A stretch of 64,000 bases of DNA, taken from contig NZ_JBPOEA010000001.1 in assembly GCF_052060035.1 (NCBI RefSeq), forward strand, positions 558,001 to 622,000, written 5' to 3'. A program made the translations under genes and the position numbers. The stretch's first letter is position 1; each line of letters begins with the position of its first letter. The notes beneath the pieces were generated by a model, which ran no database searches, was not told where the DNA came from, and worked only from the letters and a program-made list of their open reading frames with translations. This document shows, piece by piece, positions 36,125-45,424 of this stretch. This DNA is from Fodinibius sp052060035 (GTDB lineage: Bacteria; Bacteroidota; Rhodothermia; Balneolales; Balneolaceae).

Positions 36125-37048
36125 ATGCACATAGTTGTCTTATCCCGAAATTCTAAATTGTATTCCACATCACGTCTTACCGAAGCTATAGAAAATGCCG
36201 GTCACGAAGCCACTGTTTTGGATCACCTTAAGTGTGATATCGTAAGCGAAAAGGATAATCCCTGTATCTATTATCGCGGTACCAAAGTGGCCGGTGTGGA
36301 TGCAGTGATTCCTCGTATTGGGGCCTCGGTTACCTTTTACGGATCGGCTGTTGTACGGCAGTTTGAGATGATGAAAGTATTCACGGCCGTTGAATCACAG
36401 GCACTGGTTAGATCACGTGATAAATTGCGAAGCTTGCAAATAATGGCTCGTGCCGGAGTGGGGATGCCAAAAACAGTATTTACAAATTATTCTACTGAAG
36501 TACGAAAAATTATCGAATCGGTTGGTGGGCCACCGTTGATTGTCAAGTTGCTTGAGGGTACGCAGGGTGTTGGTGTTGTACTTGCCCCAACGTTTAAAGC
36601 GGCTGAGTCGATTATTCAGGCATTCCACAGCATGAAGGCCCGAGTAATTGTGCAGGAATTCATTGAAGAGGCCAAAGGGGAAGATATTAGGGCCTTTGTG
36701 GTAGATGGTAAAGTTGTTGGCGCTATGAAGCGTAAAGGCGTTGAAGGTGAATTCCGATCGAACATTCATCGCGGTGGCAGTGGAGAATTGATTAAGTTAA
36801 GCAAGGAAGAGCGTCGCGCGGCACTTATTGCTGCTCGTGCAATGGGATTGTCGGTTGCAGGAGTAGATATGCTGCAATCCGAACGCGGACCACTGGTTCT
36901 TGAAGTAAACTCATCACCTGGGTTGGAAGGTATTGAATCTGCCACTGGTAAAAATATTGCTGGGCGCATCATCTCGTTTGTTGAACGTAAGGCTATCGAA
37001 ACAAAGAATAATCCCCGGAAGAGTCATAACTTGACAAGAAATGCCTGA
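36125..37048 (+). CDS. rimK: Ribosomal protein S6-L-glutamate ligase RimK
   Basis: The 307-residue ATP-grasp enzyme adds glutamates to the C-terminus of ribosomal protein S6. It is recognisable over its length by AVIPRIGASVTFYG, QFEMM, RSRDKLRSLQIMAR, VKLLEGTQGVGVVLA, FRSNIHRGG and VLEVNSSPGLEGIE. These match Escherichia coli RimK closely. It follows the RimB-like protease by 9 bp and its end overlaps the next gene by 8 bp, so rimB-rimK-aspartoacylase is a coupled unit. Polyglutamate synthesis for other targets is possible. Confidence 0.93.
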   Translation: MHIVVLSRNSKLYSTSRLTEAIENAGHEATVLDHLKCDIVSEKDNPCIYYRGTKVAGVDAVIPRIGASVTFYGSAVVRQFEMMKVFTAVESQALVRSRDKLRSLQIMARAGVGMPKTVFTNYSTEVRKIIESVGGPPLIVKLLEGTQGVGVVLAPTFKAAESIIQAFHSMKARVIVQEFIEEAKGEDIRAFVVDGKVVGAMKRKGVEGEFRSNIHRGGSGELIKLSKEERRAALIAARAMGLSVAGVDMLQSERGPLVLEVNSSPGLEGIESATGKNIAGRIISFVERKAIETKNNPRKSHNLTRNA

Positions 37049-37985
37049 TCCAATTACGATCAACAATCACAAGATTGAGCCCGGTGAGCAGAAAGAGATA
37101 CAGCTGAATATTGCTCGACTGCCTACCTATACCAACATTGACCTCCCGGTGCATGTCTTCAGATCCAAAGAAGACGGGCCAACATTGTTACTTACCGGCG
37201 GCTTGCACGGTGACGAGCTAAACGGCATCGAAATAGTGCGACGTATGATTGCCAAAGATCTATTGATGCCACAAAAGGGCAGTGTCATAGCACTCCCGTT
37301 GGTTAATGTATACGGATTCATTCAAAATGTGCGCGGGTTGCCAGACGGAAAAGATATTAACCGCAGTTTTCCGGGAGTAAAGGGAGGTTCTTTAGCTCGG
37401 TTACTTGCTCATACGTTAATGAATGAGATCGTACCCAAGATTGATTATGGAATTGACTTCCATACCGGAGGGGCAGCAAGGTCTAACTATCCGCAAATAC
37501 GCTGTACGTTGGATGTGGAAAAGAACAAAGAGCTTGCTGAAGCCTTTGAAGCACCATTTATAGTACACTCCTCACTTATAGAAAAATCGTTTCGTAAAGC
37601 GGCACATAAAAAGGGGAAACATATTTTGGTTTATGAATCGGGAGAATCTACTCGATTTTATGAGTTTGGTATTCAGGAGGGGATAAATGGCACTATGCGA
37701 TTAATGAAATACCTGGGGATGAAAGATGAAGCTCCCGAATCACAAAAAAATACCGAGATCTATCGGAAAACAACTTGGGTAAGAGCTAAATACGCTGGAC
37801 TTTTCCGTCCTAAAATTTCACTCGGTGACGAAGTCAAAAAACGACAGGTATTGGGACATGTTACGGACCCTTATGGAAACGAACAGTTTAAGTTTACTTG
37901 CCCACATGAGGGGCGGGTAATAGGCTTGAACTATGCTCCGGTCGTTCATAAAGGAGATGCCTTATTACATTTAGCATACGAATAA
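37041..37985 (+). CDS. Succinylglutamate desuccinylase/aspartoacylase family zinc hydrolase
   Basis: The 314-residue M14-like hydrolase has zinc ligands H56 and E59 (GGLHGDELNG) and H141 (GIDFHTGG). Substrate-binding DINRSFPG lies near residues 105-112 and a C-terminal beta domain (about 245-314) follows. Family members cleave N-acyl amino acids or glutamate-linked groups. Here it overlaps rimK, so a role in removing or trimming a glutamate-type modification is plausible but unproved. The plain alternative is amino-acid catabolism. Confidence 0.88.
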   Translation: MPDPITINNHKIEPGEQKEIQLNIARLPTYTNIDLPVHVFRSKEDGPTLLLTGGLHGDELNGIEIVRRMIAKDLLMPQKGSVIALPLVNVYGFIQNVRGLPDGKDINRSFPGVKGGSLARLLAHTLMNEIVPKIDYGIDFHTGGAARSNYPQIRCTLDVEKNKELAEAFEAPFIVHSSLIEKSFRKAAHKKGKHILVYESGESTRFYEFGIQEGINGTMRLMKYLGMKDEAPESQKNTEIYRKTTWVRAKYAGLFRPKISLGDEVKKRQVLGHVTDPYGNEQFKFTCPHEGRVIGLNYAPVVHKGDALLHLAYE

Positions 37986-38008
37986 ATTAAAATCACTTTA
38001 CTCATATT

Positions 38009-38359
38009 ATGCGCGACGATCTTTTATTTCATATCACGACAAAAGAACTTTGGAAACAGTTTAACAAAAGCGGAAGCTATGAGCCGGAATCCCTTGAAAC
38101 CCAAGGATTTATTCATTGCTCAACAGGTGAGCAAGTAGAGCGTACGGCCAATAGTCTTTTTGGAGATAAAGAAGAGATTCTTTTGCTTGTCATTGATGCT
38201 ACAACCTTACATGACGATGTTAAATATGAAGAGGATGAAAATACCGGAGAAAAGTTCCCACATCTTTACAGTCCGTTAAATACTAATGCAATTATTGATA
38301 AAATTGCTATTGAGTCCGAAAATAACGGCACGTTTGATATTGCATTTTCAACCTCTTAA
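38009..38359 (+). CDS. DUF952 domain-containing protein
   Basis: This 116-residue protein matches DUF952: an N-terminal LFHITTKELW, then ETQGFIHCSTGEQVERTAN, a hydrophobic strand with ID..TL and HLYSPLNTNAI. As I recall, Pfam places this family in the ADP-ribosyltransferase-like clan. Its function is unknown. It is 23 bp after the aspartoacylase-type gene and 3 bp before the peptidase gene, so it belongs to the rimBK run. It is probably cytoplasmic. Confidence 0.85.
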   Translation: MRDDLLFHITTKELWKQFNKSGSYEPESLETQGFIHCSTGEQVERTANSLFGDKEEILLLVIDATTLHDDVKYEEDENTGEKFPHLYSPLNTNAIIDKIAIESENNGTFDIAFSTS

Positions 38360-38362
38360 AGA

Positions 38363-39214
38363 ATGATAGATAAGGCCATAACACATATTACTGAAATTGC
38401 TCAAATCCCTTCATTCAGTTCCTATGAAGAGCGACTGCATCCATATATTCGCAGTTTATTTGACAATATACCTTCAGCAAAAGAGATCAGAGTCCCCGGT
38501 AATAACCTCATTTATCAAATTGGCAGTGATCCGAAATTACCGATGATTGCCTTAACGGCACATCTCGATAAAATAAATCATTACGGCACTGATTATCCGG
38601 ATCCATTGCCCGTTGATATCGTTGATGATCAGGTTGAGGGAGCCATGGATGACAGTGCCGGGCTGGGAATAGTGGTAACAATGGCGGAAATAGCCGAAAA
38701 ACGGGAATGGCCGAATCTTCTGTTTTTCTTTTCCGAAATGGAAGAGAAGAAGGGCCTTAAAGAACATCCCGAGCTTCTAAAGAATAAAGGGAAAGGGTAT
38801 TCAAATGGGATGGGGGCAAAACGTATTGCTCAACGATGTATAGAAGAGCAATTGGTTCCTGACCAGGTTATTACATTGGACACAACGCCTTTATTTAAAG
38901 GAGATAACGGCATTGCACTGTACGCCAATCACTGGGAATTAAATAATATTGACCCAACTGAAGAACTCATCCTAAAAACAGAGAAAGCCGTTAATCGATT
39001 TTTAGCTATCGATTCTGATATTAAGGTAGATAACAATACCAATGATTATCTCCATTACGGTGAAGTATTTAATGAAAATGGCAGCAATATGGTTTCAATA
39101 GCCTTAGAACCATCTATTTATCCTTACCACCAAATAGGTGAACGAGTGTTTATTGATGATTTACAACGCTCTTTAACCATTTTAGAATCGTTTCTAAGTG
39201 ATTCCATCTCGTGA
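38363..39214 (+). CDS. M20/M28/M42-like zinc aminopeptidase family protein
   Basis: The 283-residue protein has the co-catalytic metal set of this clan: H67 (LTAHLDK), D96 (AMDDSAG), the E125/E127 region (FSEMEE), D173 (LDTTP) and a late histidine (PYHQIGE). It is shorter than typical M42 or M20 enzymes and lacks a separate dimerisation domain. The substrate is unknown. Its stop codon overlaps the GTG start of the lipid kinase gene. No signal peptide is seen, so it is cytoplasmic. Confidence 0.8.
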   Translation: MIDKAITHITEIAQIPSFSSYEERLHPYIRSLFDNIPSAKEIRVPGNNLIYQIGSDPKLPMIALTAHLDKINHYGTDYPDPLPVDIVDDQVEGAMDDSAGLGIVVTMAEIAEKREWPNLLFFFSEMEEKKGLKEHPELLKNKGKGYSNGMGAKRIAQRCIEEQLVPDQVITLDTTPLFKGDNGIALYANHWELNNIDPTEELILKTEKAVNRFLAIDSDIKVDNNTNDYLHYGEVFNENGSNMVSIALEPSIYPYHQIGERVFIDDLQRSLTILESFLSDSIS

Positions 39215-40086
39215 AACGCTATGCCTTTTTATATAATCCCGGGGCTCAAGGTGGCAAATCGGGCATGAACCTTGGGCGTCTTCGAGAATACATTTCTGAT
39301 TTTACCTATGCTCATCTTTTCCAATCTCTGAATATCGGAGATATAACTGATTTCATTAACCAAAGTTTGGATGATTTTGATGTTTTTATAGCATGTGGTG
39401 GCGATGGGACAGCTCGAGAAGTTGCAGCTCCTCTTTTAAATACCGAAAAAAAGATGGGGATTATTCCGATGGGAACCGGTAACGATCTCTGTAAAACCCT
39501 TAATATTCCACTTGAACTGGAAGAATCTATCTCTTTAATAAAAAAAGAACATACAGTAGATATTGATGTCGGTCGCTGTAACGATTTTATCTTTTTAAAC
39601 TCATTAGGATTTGGTTTTGACGGCCTTACAAATCGTTATGCATCAGAGCTGAAGCATTGGAATCCATTTTTGACATATGCTGTATCAGCGTTAAAAGCAG
39701 TTATCAATCACTCACCCTTTGAGCTAACAATTAATGAGAATGGCAAGGTGGTTTCAGGACCTGCTATAATGTTTGCTGTCGCAAATGGAAGGGTAGAAGG
39801 AGGTTCTTTTTGGATCGCCCCTCAGGCATCTATCACAGATGGAAAACTAAATACTGTTTGGGTAAAGCCTATAAACAAATGGCTCATTCCTATTTTGTTA
39901 CCCTTATTCTTAATTAAAAAACCAAGACCTATTCCACAAGTAAAATCAGCGAAAGTAGAAAAGATTTCACTGCATTTTTCCGAAAAAGTTGATATCCATG
40001 CTGATGGAGAAATTATAAAATCTACATCAAATGATTTCCATATTTCAATGCACCCCAAAGCACTAAAAGTAATTTGTGGGCTTTAG
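39211..40086 (+). CDS. Diacylglycerol kinase family (YegS/BmrU-like) lipid kinase
   Basis: The 291-residue protein starts at a GTG that shares four bases with the preceding stop. The nucleotide-binding landmark is ACGGDGTAREVA (about residues 62-73), then MGTGNDLCKTL. The second domain carries a beta-rich region with NGRVEGG and APQASITDGKLN. Members phosphorylate lipids such as diacylglycerol, phosphatidylglycerol or undecaprenol. The lipid here cannot be told. It is the last gene of the run from the RimB-like protease. Confidence 0.87.
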   Translation: MKRYAFLYNPGAQGGKSGMNLGRLREYISDFTYAHLFQSLNIGDITDFINQSLDDFDVFIACGGDGTAREVAAPLLNTEKKMGIIPMGTGNDLCKTLNIPLELEESISLIKKEHTVDIDVGRCNDFIFLNSLGFGFDGLTNRYASELKHWNPFLTYAVSALKAVINHSPFELTINENGKVVSGPAIMFAVANGRVEGGSFWIAPQASITDGKLNTVWVKPINKWLIPILLPLFLIKKPRPIPQVKSAKVEKISLHFSEKVDIHADGEIIKSTSNDFHISMHPKALKVICGL

Positions 40087-40092
40087 GAGTTA

Positions 40093-40542
40093 TTATTTAA
40101 TAACTCCGTCAATAATATGAATAATACCGTTACTTGCTCTAATATTCGATTGGATAATTTTGTTTGATTCAATCGCCAGATTGTTACCATTTTGATTTTG
40201 AATCGAGATGGTTTGGCCACTTAAACAAGTGATATCAGACATTGCCCGCAAGCTCCGTTCAGTTGCCATACCGGTAAGTATATGATTTAACAAAAGATTA
40301 TTATTAGATTGCTGTCCGACGCTAAGGTCGTTAAAGGTCGAATTTGTTGGAGCAAATACCGTGAATGGCCCCGCTTGTCTTAAACGATCTGCTAAACCAG
40401 CATTTTCTAAAGCTTTAGCGAACTGAGAAGTCTGACTATTAGATTTTAACTTTTCTAACACTGATTGGGCCTGTACATCAGTAAAAACAACAAAAAAAGA
40501 AAGGATTAATGCTGTTTTTAAAAATTTATCAGTAAACCTCAT
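40093..40542 (-). CDS. Exported fasciclin (FAS1) domain protein
   Basis: The 149-residue protein has a signal peptide (about 8-26, TDVQAQ) and then one FAS1 domain with the family landmarks GPFTVFAPTNSTFNDL, LLNHILTG and GIIHIIDGVIK. FAS1 proteins act in cell adhesion or surface contacts. It converges on the lipid kinase, 6 bp apart. Confidence 0.88.
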   Translation of the reverse strand: MRFTDKFLKTALILSFFVVFTDVQAQSVLEKLKSNSQTSQFAKALENAGLADRLRQAGPFTVFAPTNSTFNDLSVGQQSNNNLLLNHILTGMATERSLRAMSDITCLSGQTISIQNQNGNNLAIESNKIIQSNIRASNGIIHIIDGVIK

Positions 40543-41310
40543 ATATATTGTGCTTAAATGGTTAAAAATATTCTTGATGAATGTGGTCGTAAGTTTTCTT
40601 GATAATCCTCTTTATTATAATGTGTTTTTTATGAGATACAAATATTTCAACCATTATTAATATTAATCAAACTTATCTTGGTACCCGACTATTAATTTTC
40701 CGTTCCCAAATTAGTCGGCAGAGGTAAATTTATCGATAAATGATCAAAATTATATTGAATAGACATAGTAAACCATCACAAATTAATTAACGCCTCTTAA
40801 AATCGAAATTTGAAAATAATCCGCCTTATTAAGCTAATAACGGGTATAATTCATGATTTAGAAATGTTTGCAGGTGGTATTTCAAGGAATGATGTTAAAA
40901 CTGACTCTTATGAACGGAAAGTACTTATTGCTGGATTTTCAAAAGGAAATAAGGATACAAAAAGAAAAATTGAGTGTGATCAGTTTGGGTTGACAAAAAT
41001 GATTGCATTTTAGGTATAGCAGAGTTTGGAAGAATAACTTTTAGATTCAGAATGGTAGTAGCTTTCTTGAAAAAAAATTAATTGATCCAAAAAAATAAGT
41101 ATGCCTGCTCATATTGTTATCAGTATTCTTACGTAAGTTTAGTAATCGAATCAACCGTTATATAAATCCTTCTTTATTCTATAAAAACTAATTGTCGTAT
41201 AATTTATATTATGTAAAGTAAGAATACTATAAATATCCAATTCATAATCTTGATTGCTGTTATAGCAATTGGAAATGATGCGCTCTCTTCCCCGTTTGGG
41301 GATGAAGGAT
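40543..41310. other. AT-rich intergenic region without a recognised gene
   Basis: I see no convincing gene here. A TTG-start ORF of 67 codons (40810-41013) shows no domain, signal or good ribosome site. On the minus strand, TAAGTTTG at 40675-40668 resembles a -7 element that could serve the fasciclin gene, without a well-placed -33 box. Two short hairpins are visible: ATTGCT with AGCAAT around 41253-41270, and TCCCC-GTTT-GGGGA at 41289-41302. The second lies just beyond the peroxiredoxin stop but has no clear T run. Confidence 0.5.
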
Positions 41311-41781
41311 TTAGTTCAGCTTAGTAAGTGTTTTTTGAATAGCCTTGAAGTTTGGCAACTCGCTGGCATTATCTAAAACTTCTTGAAACCTCAAGGTTCC
41401 CTGCTTGTCTATTACAAACGATGCTCTTTTCGACACGCCCTTCATTCCATAAAAATCATCATATAGAACTTCATACTTTGATGATACTTCCTTGTTAAAA
41501 TCACTTAGCAGAGTGAAATTTAAATTTTCACTTTTTTTTAATTCCCGTAGACAAAAGAAGCTATCTACACTTATACCGATTACCGTTGCATTCAGAGAAT
41601 TATATAATTTCATGTTATCTCTTGTTGTACAAAGTTCCTTAGTACAGGTACCAGAAAAAGCAACCGGGAAAAATAGCAAAACTACATTCGAATTCCCTTC
41701 ATAATCAGAACGGGTTATCTTTTCACCTTCAGTATTTTGCAGGGTGAAATCTGGAGCTTTAGAATCAAGTGTTAAAGCCAT
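41311..41781 (-). CDS. Peroxiredoxin (AhpC/TSA family, 1-Cys/AhpE or BCP-like)
   Basis: The 156-residue protein is a thioredoxin-fold peroxidase with the peroxidatic cysteine C46 in FFPVAFSGTCTKELC and a second cysteine at C51. The motif PxxxS/TxxC fits, with serine in place of threonine. Such enzymes reduce peroxides using thioredoxin. It is cytoplasmic. It is 5 bp from the membrane protein upstream and could be co-transcribed. Confidence 0.87.
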   Translation of the reverse strand: MALTLDSKAPDFTLQNTEGEKITRSDYEGNSNVVLLFFPVAFSGTCTKELCTTRDNMKLYNSLNATVIGISVDSFFCLRELKKSENLNFTLLSDFNKEVSSKYEVLYDDFYGMKGVSKRASFVIDKQGTLRFQEVLDNASELPNFKAIQKTLTKLN

Positions 41782-41786
41782 AATCT

Positions 41787-42413
41787 TTAGGCAGTTTTAG
41801 CTTCTATTTTGTATTCTGTTTGTTTGTATCCAAAAATGCTTAAAAGCATAGCACCTCCTATCAATAATTTCCAGATCCATTGATGGGAATCCTGTATAGC
41901 GGTAACACTCCAAAAAAGAATGTATGATATTAGGAAAAGGAATATACTTACCAGAATAAAAACATATTCCCTCCTTCGATAGGTATAAACGGAGTACATT
42001 AAGAGTGCTACAACGATTGCTCCTCCCTGGTAGATCACTAACAACCATGTTTTAAGTGCATACGTATCTTGGACCAAGAAATAAGAAATGATTATTAAAA
42101 GCGGCAAAGCTGTATAAATCATCGGAAATTGTGCAAAAACAGGTTTCGATTCCCGAATAAAAATAGCTAATGAACTAAGGACAAACGCAAGAATTGTTAT
42201 GTGCCCCCATTCAACAAGAAACTCAGTAGCTGCAGTTATATTAGGGTCCGTCATTAGATATTCTAAAAAAACTGAAAGCTGCATGATTGTAAAAACAACC
42301 GATGCAATGGTAAATCCAAGATATTTTAGGCGACCTTTTTTGTTGGTGAGACTAAAAAAATTTGCAGCAACATAACCACTAACCAAAACGAGTAACAATG
42401 TTGCCCAGATCAT
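41787..42413 (-). CDS. Hypothetical multi-pass membrane protein
   Basis: This 208-residue protein is nearly all hydrophobic, with about seven membrane helices spaced through residues 1-200 and short charged loops (TYRRREYVF). It has no signature I recognise. It lies between the DinB-like gene and the peroxiredoxin, with gaps of 19 and 5 bp, on one probable transcript that may also include nuoI. No function is proposed. Confidence 0.65.
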   Translation of the reverse strand: MIWATLLLVLVSGYVAANFFSLTNKKGRLKYLGFTIASVVFTIMQLSVFLEYLMTDPNITAATEFLVEWGHITILAFVLSSLAIFIRESKPVFAQFPMIYTALPLLIIISYFLVQDTYALKTWLLVIYQGGAIVVALLMYSVYTYRRREYVFILVSIFLFLISYILFWSVTAIQDSHQWIWKLLIGGAMLLSIFGYKQTEYKIEAKTA

Positions 42414-42432
42414 AAACGCTGATTAATGGTTC

Positions 42433-42996
42433 TTAGTTTTCGGTGGGATGTTGATTTGGCCGTTGTGAGCGACGCTGTTCAATATCGCGTTTTTGTTTTT
42501 TGTCTTGATTATAGATACGCACTTGATCGGTTATATCTTTTAATATTCCCCTTTCAAAACGAATCATCTCCTGCATGAAATCAAATAATAGTAGTGGTTC
42601 TTTTTTTCTGTAAACTACTGTCTCCCAATCGATTAGGGATATGTTTTTAATAGCATTTACAAGTCCTGCCCTATGTTTAGCAATTTTTTTGAGGATTTTG
42701 TGGACATCTTCAAGCTTTTCCTCATCCTTTTCAAAATCCTCTTTATAATGTGTGAAGTTCTCAAGGTGGGTAGGTCGTGGATCATCGATCGCCTTCTCCA
42801 TTATTGGTCGATAATAGGAAAGCTGAGCGTGATCAATAAGTAATAGCATTTCGGATATAGAACGACCCTCAGGCGGGGTTTTAGAGTAAGGAACACCGTC
42901 AATCACATACTGCATAGCTTCAGCTTCATCTTGCAGATATGAAGCATCATCGACAAGTCGGTTGAGTTCTTCTTGTGAGATTTCCCGATCAGTCAT
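42433..42996 (-). CDS. DinB-superfamily-like four-helix protein
   Basis: The 187-residue protein reads as a bundle of helices with landmarks SISEMLLLIDHAQLSYYRPIMEKAI and FDFMQEMIRFERGILKDI, which recall the DinB/YfiT fold. The three metal histidines of DinB proteins are only partly present; I see H in the LIDHAQ helix. Its basic C-terminal tail (KKQKRDIEQRR) is long. It follows nuoI by 7 bp. The family call is tentative. Confidence 0.5.
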   Translation of the reverse strand: MTDREISQEELNRLVDDASYLQDEAEAMQYVIDGVPYSKTPPEGRSISEMLLLIDHAQLSYYRPIMEKAIDDPRPTHLENFTHYKEDFEKDEEKLEDVHKILKKIAKHRAGLVNAIKNISLIDWETVVYRKKEPLLLFDFMQEMIRFERGILKDITDQVRIYNQDKKQKRDIEQRRSQRPNQHPTEN

Positions 42997-43003
42997 AATG
43001 TGA

Positions 43004-43702
43004 TTATCTCACCCATTCAGATTCGGGCTCCACATCATCATTATGGCGTTGCTGTTCAAGCATCTCTACAAGAGAAAGCCCGGAATGAAATTCTTTATCT
43101 CTATCACGGACGGAGTGAATGTTGTTTTCTTCCTGGAAATCCCAAAACTGTCCAAATTGCCGGTTTTTGTATTCACGAAGAAATTCTAATCGATCTTCAA
43201 GATCTTCTTTGGGAACAAGCAGACGTTGTTTGTCATAAATAGCCTCTTCCCTGGACTCAAAAACAATATCGTAGTCCTTACTCATGACAATAGCCTCTTC
43301 CGGGCAGACTTCCTCACAATATCCACAGTAAATACACCGCAGCATATTGATTTCAAAGAAATCAGGATAACGTTCCTTGGGATCATCAGAATCTTCATTA
43401 GCCTGCATACTAATAGCCAACGGTGGGCACGCTCGAGCACATAAGCCACAGGCCACACAACGTTCTTTGCCGTTATCTTCAACTAACACCGGTCGTCCCC
43501 TGAATATGGATGGTGGATCCCATTTTTCCTCAGGATATTCCATTGTTATAGTGGGTTGAAACATCTGCTTAAGCGTATACCACAACGCTTTGAAAATTTC
43601 TGGCAGATATAAGTTTTCCAGAAAAGAAAATGAACGCTCTCGATCAAATTGTTCATTGAGTGCGTTGGCTCTGGGTTGCTCTAAATTTTTGGGTGCTGAC
43701 AT
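43004..43702 (-). CDS. nuoI: NADH-quinone oxidoreductase subunit I (NuoI), isolated
   Basis: From the ATG at 43702 the protein has 232 residues, preferred over an in-frame upstream start at 43735. It holds two 4Fe-4S clusters: C82, C85, C88 with C92, and C123, C126, C129 with C133, the complex I subunit I pattern. The C-terminal half is extended and acidic, ending EPESEWVR. No other nuo gene lies nearby; the neighbours are a DinB-like protein and Der. Isolated nuoI (nqo9) occurs, as I recall, in Rhodothermus. Confidence 0.9.
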   Translation of the reverse strand: MSAPKNLEQPRANALNEQFDRERSFSFLENLYLPEIFKALWYTLKQMFQPTITMEYPEEKWDPPSIFRGRPVLVEDNGKERCVACGLCARACPPLAISMQANEDSDDPKERYPDFFEINMLRCIYCGYCEEVCPEEAIVMSKDYDIVFESREEAIYDKQRLLVPKEDLEDRLEFLREYKNRQFGQFWDFQEENNIHSVRDRDKEFHSGLSLVEMLEQQRHNDDVEPESEWVR

Positions 43703-43791
43703 GAGTATGCAATTAAAAAATTGGTTGTTTCTCAACGAAATGTCGATGGAAAAATAACTGATTCAATCATTCACTTCAAAAGGAATATTAA

Positions 43792-45099
43792 TTATTTCTC
43801 AACAAATCTCATTGTGATCGGGACACCGGTAAATTTATATTCGTCTCTTATTTTATTTTCAATAAAGCGCCGATAACTGGCCGGTAGTTCTTCAGGCTTA
43901 TTCATAAAAAATTTGAATACTGGTGGATTCGACTTCACCTGAGTGCCATATTTTATTTTCAAAGGCACCCCGCGGCGAACCGGTAATGGTTTTTCCTTTA
44001 AAATACGTTCGATAAAATCATTTAAATCAGAAGTCTTTATAGTCTTTTTTCGTTCCTTTAAAACTTTGTCGGCCACATCTATTACCTTGTGGATACGCTT
44101 CCGGTGTAAGGCCGAAATGGATACAATTGGAATGTATTTCATCATCGGCACGCGACTATAAACATATTCCTCGAATTCCTTGTGAATGTTAGTATCCTTA
44201 TCAGGCACCAAGTCCCATTTATTGAGTACAATAACAATCCCCTTGTTGTATTTGGCCGCTTCTCGGAGAATACGTTTGTCCTGCTCCTCAAAACCACGCA
44301 TGGCATCAAGCATAATTAAAGCAACGTCGCACTCTTTAAGTGCCCGATCGGTTCTTACCGTACTGTAGAATTCTACATTCTCTTTGACTTTAGCTTTCTT
44401 GCGCAACCCCGCCGTATCTATAAGAATATATTCTTTTTCATTATATATAAGTTTACTGTTTATAGAATCTCGAGTTGTCCCGGGAATGTCAGTCACAATA
44501 CAGCGTTCATCATCCAATAGCGCATTAATAAAACTGCTTTTACCAACATTGGGTCTTCCAACGACTGTTAATTTTGGGATAGATATTTCCGGCTCATTCT
44601 TCTCTTCCGGCAGCAGTTTGACCAACTCATCCATCAAATCGCCCGTACCTCGTCCACTTACAGCCGATATGGGGTATAATTCTTCAAAACCAAGAGAATA
44701 AAATTCAGTTGCATTTAGCTCGCGCTCTTTATTGTCAGCCTTGTTAGCAACCAGTAAAACAGGTTTTTCTTCTTGTCTCAGCATTTGTGCTACCGATTGA
44801 TCGAGACTCGTAATCCCGGCCTCAGTATCAACGACAAACAGAATAACATCAGACTCTTCAATAGCGATATGAACCTGCTCCCGTATACCCTGAATCATCA
44901 CATCCGTTTCGTTCGGAAGGTATCCTCCGGTATCAATAACATTAAATTCACGGCCGTTCCAGAAAGATTCTCCGTAATGACGGTCACGGGTAACACCATA
45001 TTGATCATCAACAATAGCTTTGCGGCTGCCGATAAGTCGATTAAAGATAGTAGATTTGCCTACATTAGGCCGCCCTACGATAGAAACTACAGGGAGCAT
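43792..45099 (-). CDS. der: Ribosome biogenesis GTPase Der (EngA)
   Basis: The 435-residue GTPase has two tandem G domains and a C-terminal KH-like domain. Domain 1 shows GRPNVGKST, DTGGY and NKAD; domain 2 shows GRPNVGKSS, DTAGL and NKWD. The KH domain (about 350-435) ends in TMRFVEK. It is needed for 50S subunit assembly. It is divergently oriented to a small membrane gene at 45183. TATTTTTG on the minus strand at 45148-45141 could be its -7 element. Confidence 0.97.
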   Translation of the reverse strand: MLPVVSIVGRPNVGKSTIFNRLIGSRKAIVDDQYGVTRDRHYGESFWNGREFNVIDTGGYLPNETDVMIQGIREQVHIAIEESDVILFVVDTEAGITSLDQSVAQMLRQEEKPVLLVANKADNKERELNATEFYSLGFEELYPISAVSGRGTGDLMDELVKLLPEEKNEPEISIPKLTVVGRPNVGKSSFINALLDDERCIVTDIPGTTRDSINSKLIYNEKEYILIDTAGLRKKAKVKENVEFYSTVRTDRALKECDVALIMLDAMRGFEEQDKRILREAAKYNKGIVIVLNKWDLVPDKDTNIHKEFEEYVYSRVPMMKYIPIVSISALHRKRIHKVIDVADKVLKERKKTIKTSDLNDFIERILKEKPLPVRRGVPLKIKYGTQVKSNPPVFKFFMNKPEELPASYRRFIENKIRDEYKFTGVPITMRFVEK

Positions 45100-45182
45100 G
45101 TGGTATTTTTTATTTATATTTTATTTTCAGTGACAAGCCACAAAAATAACGAATTTAACTATTAAAGTAGAGTTTAAACTCA

Positions 45183-45422
45183 ATGCTTGAAACCTTTTAT
45201 AAAAGCTTCGGATTTATCGGTTCTATCACGCTTGCATTCTTTATTTTCCTTGCTTTCATTTTTTGGATGGCCGGGATCGCTGGTCTTTCTCAACTCCCCG
45301 AATCACGTAAAAAAAACATGAAACTTGCCTGTTCGGTAGTTTTTCCGCCCTACCCTATCATTTGGGTTTTCGTTGATATGTATCGTCAAAGTCAGCTTAT
45401 GAAGGAAGAAGAGATTAGCTGA
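45183..45422 (+). CDS. Small two-helix membrane protein
   Basis: This 79-residue protein has membrane helices at about residues 9-34 and 48-66 with a short basic loop (PESRKKNMK). No family is recognised. It lies 2 bp before the FMN oxidase gene, so a joint transcript is likely. It may be a short membrane partner, but nothing in its sequence shows this. Confidence 0.65.
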   Translation: MLETFYKSFGFIGSITLAFFIFLAFIFWMAGIAGLSQLPESRKKNMKLACSVVFPPYPIIWVFVDMYRQSQLMKEEEIS

Positions 45423-45424
45423 TA

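Noticed and set aside
40810..41013. TTG-start 67-codon ORF in the 40543-41310 gap
   Set aside because: No ribosome binding site, domain or signal; AT-rich sequence easily holds such ORFs.
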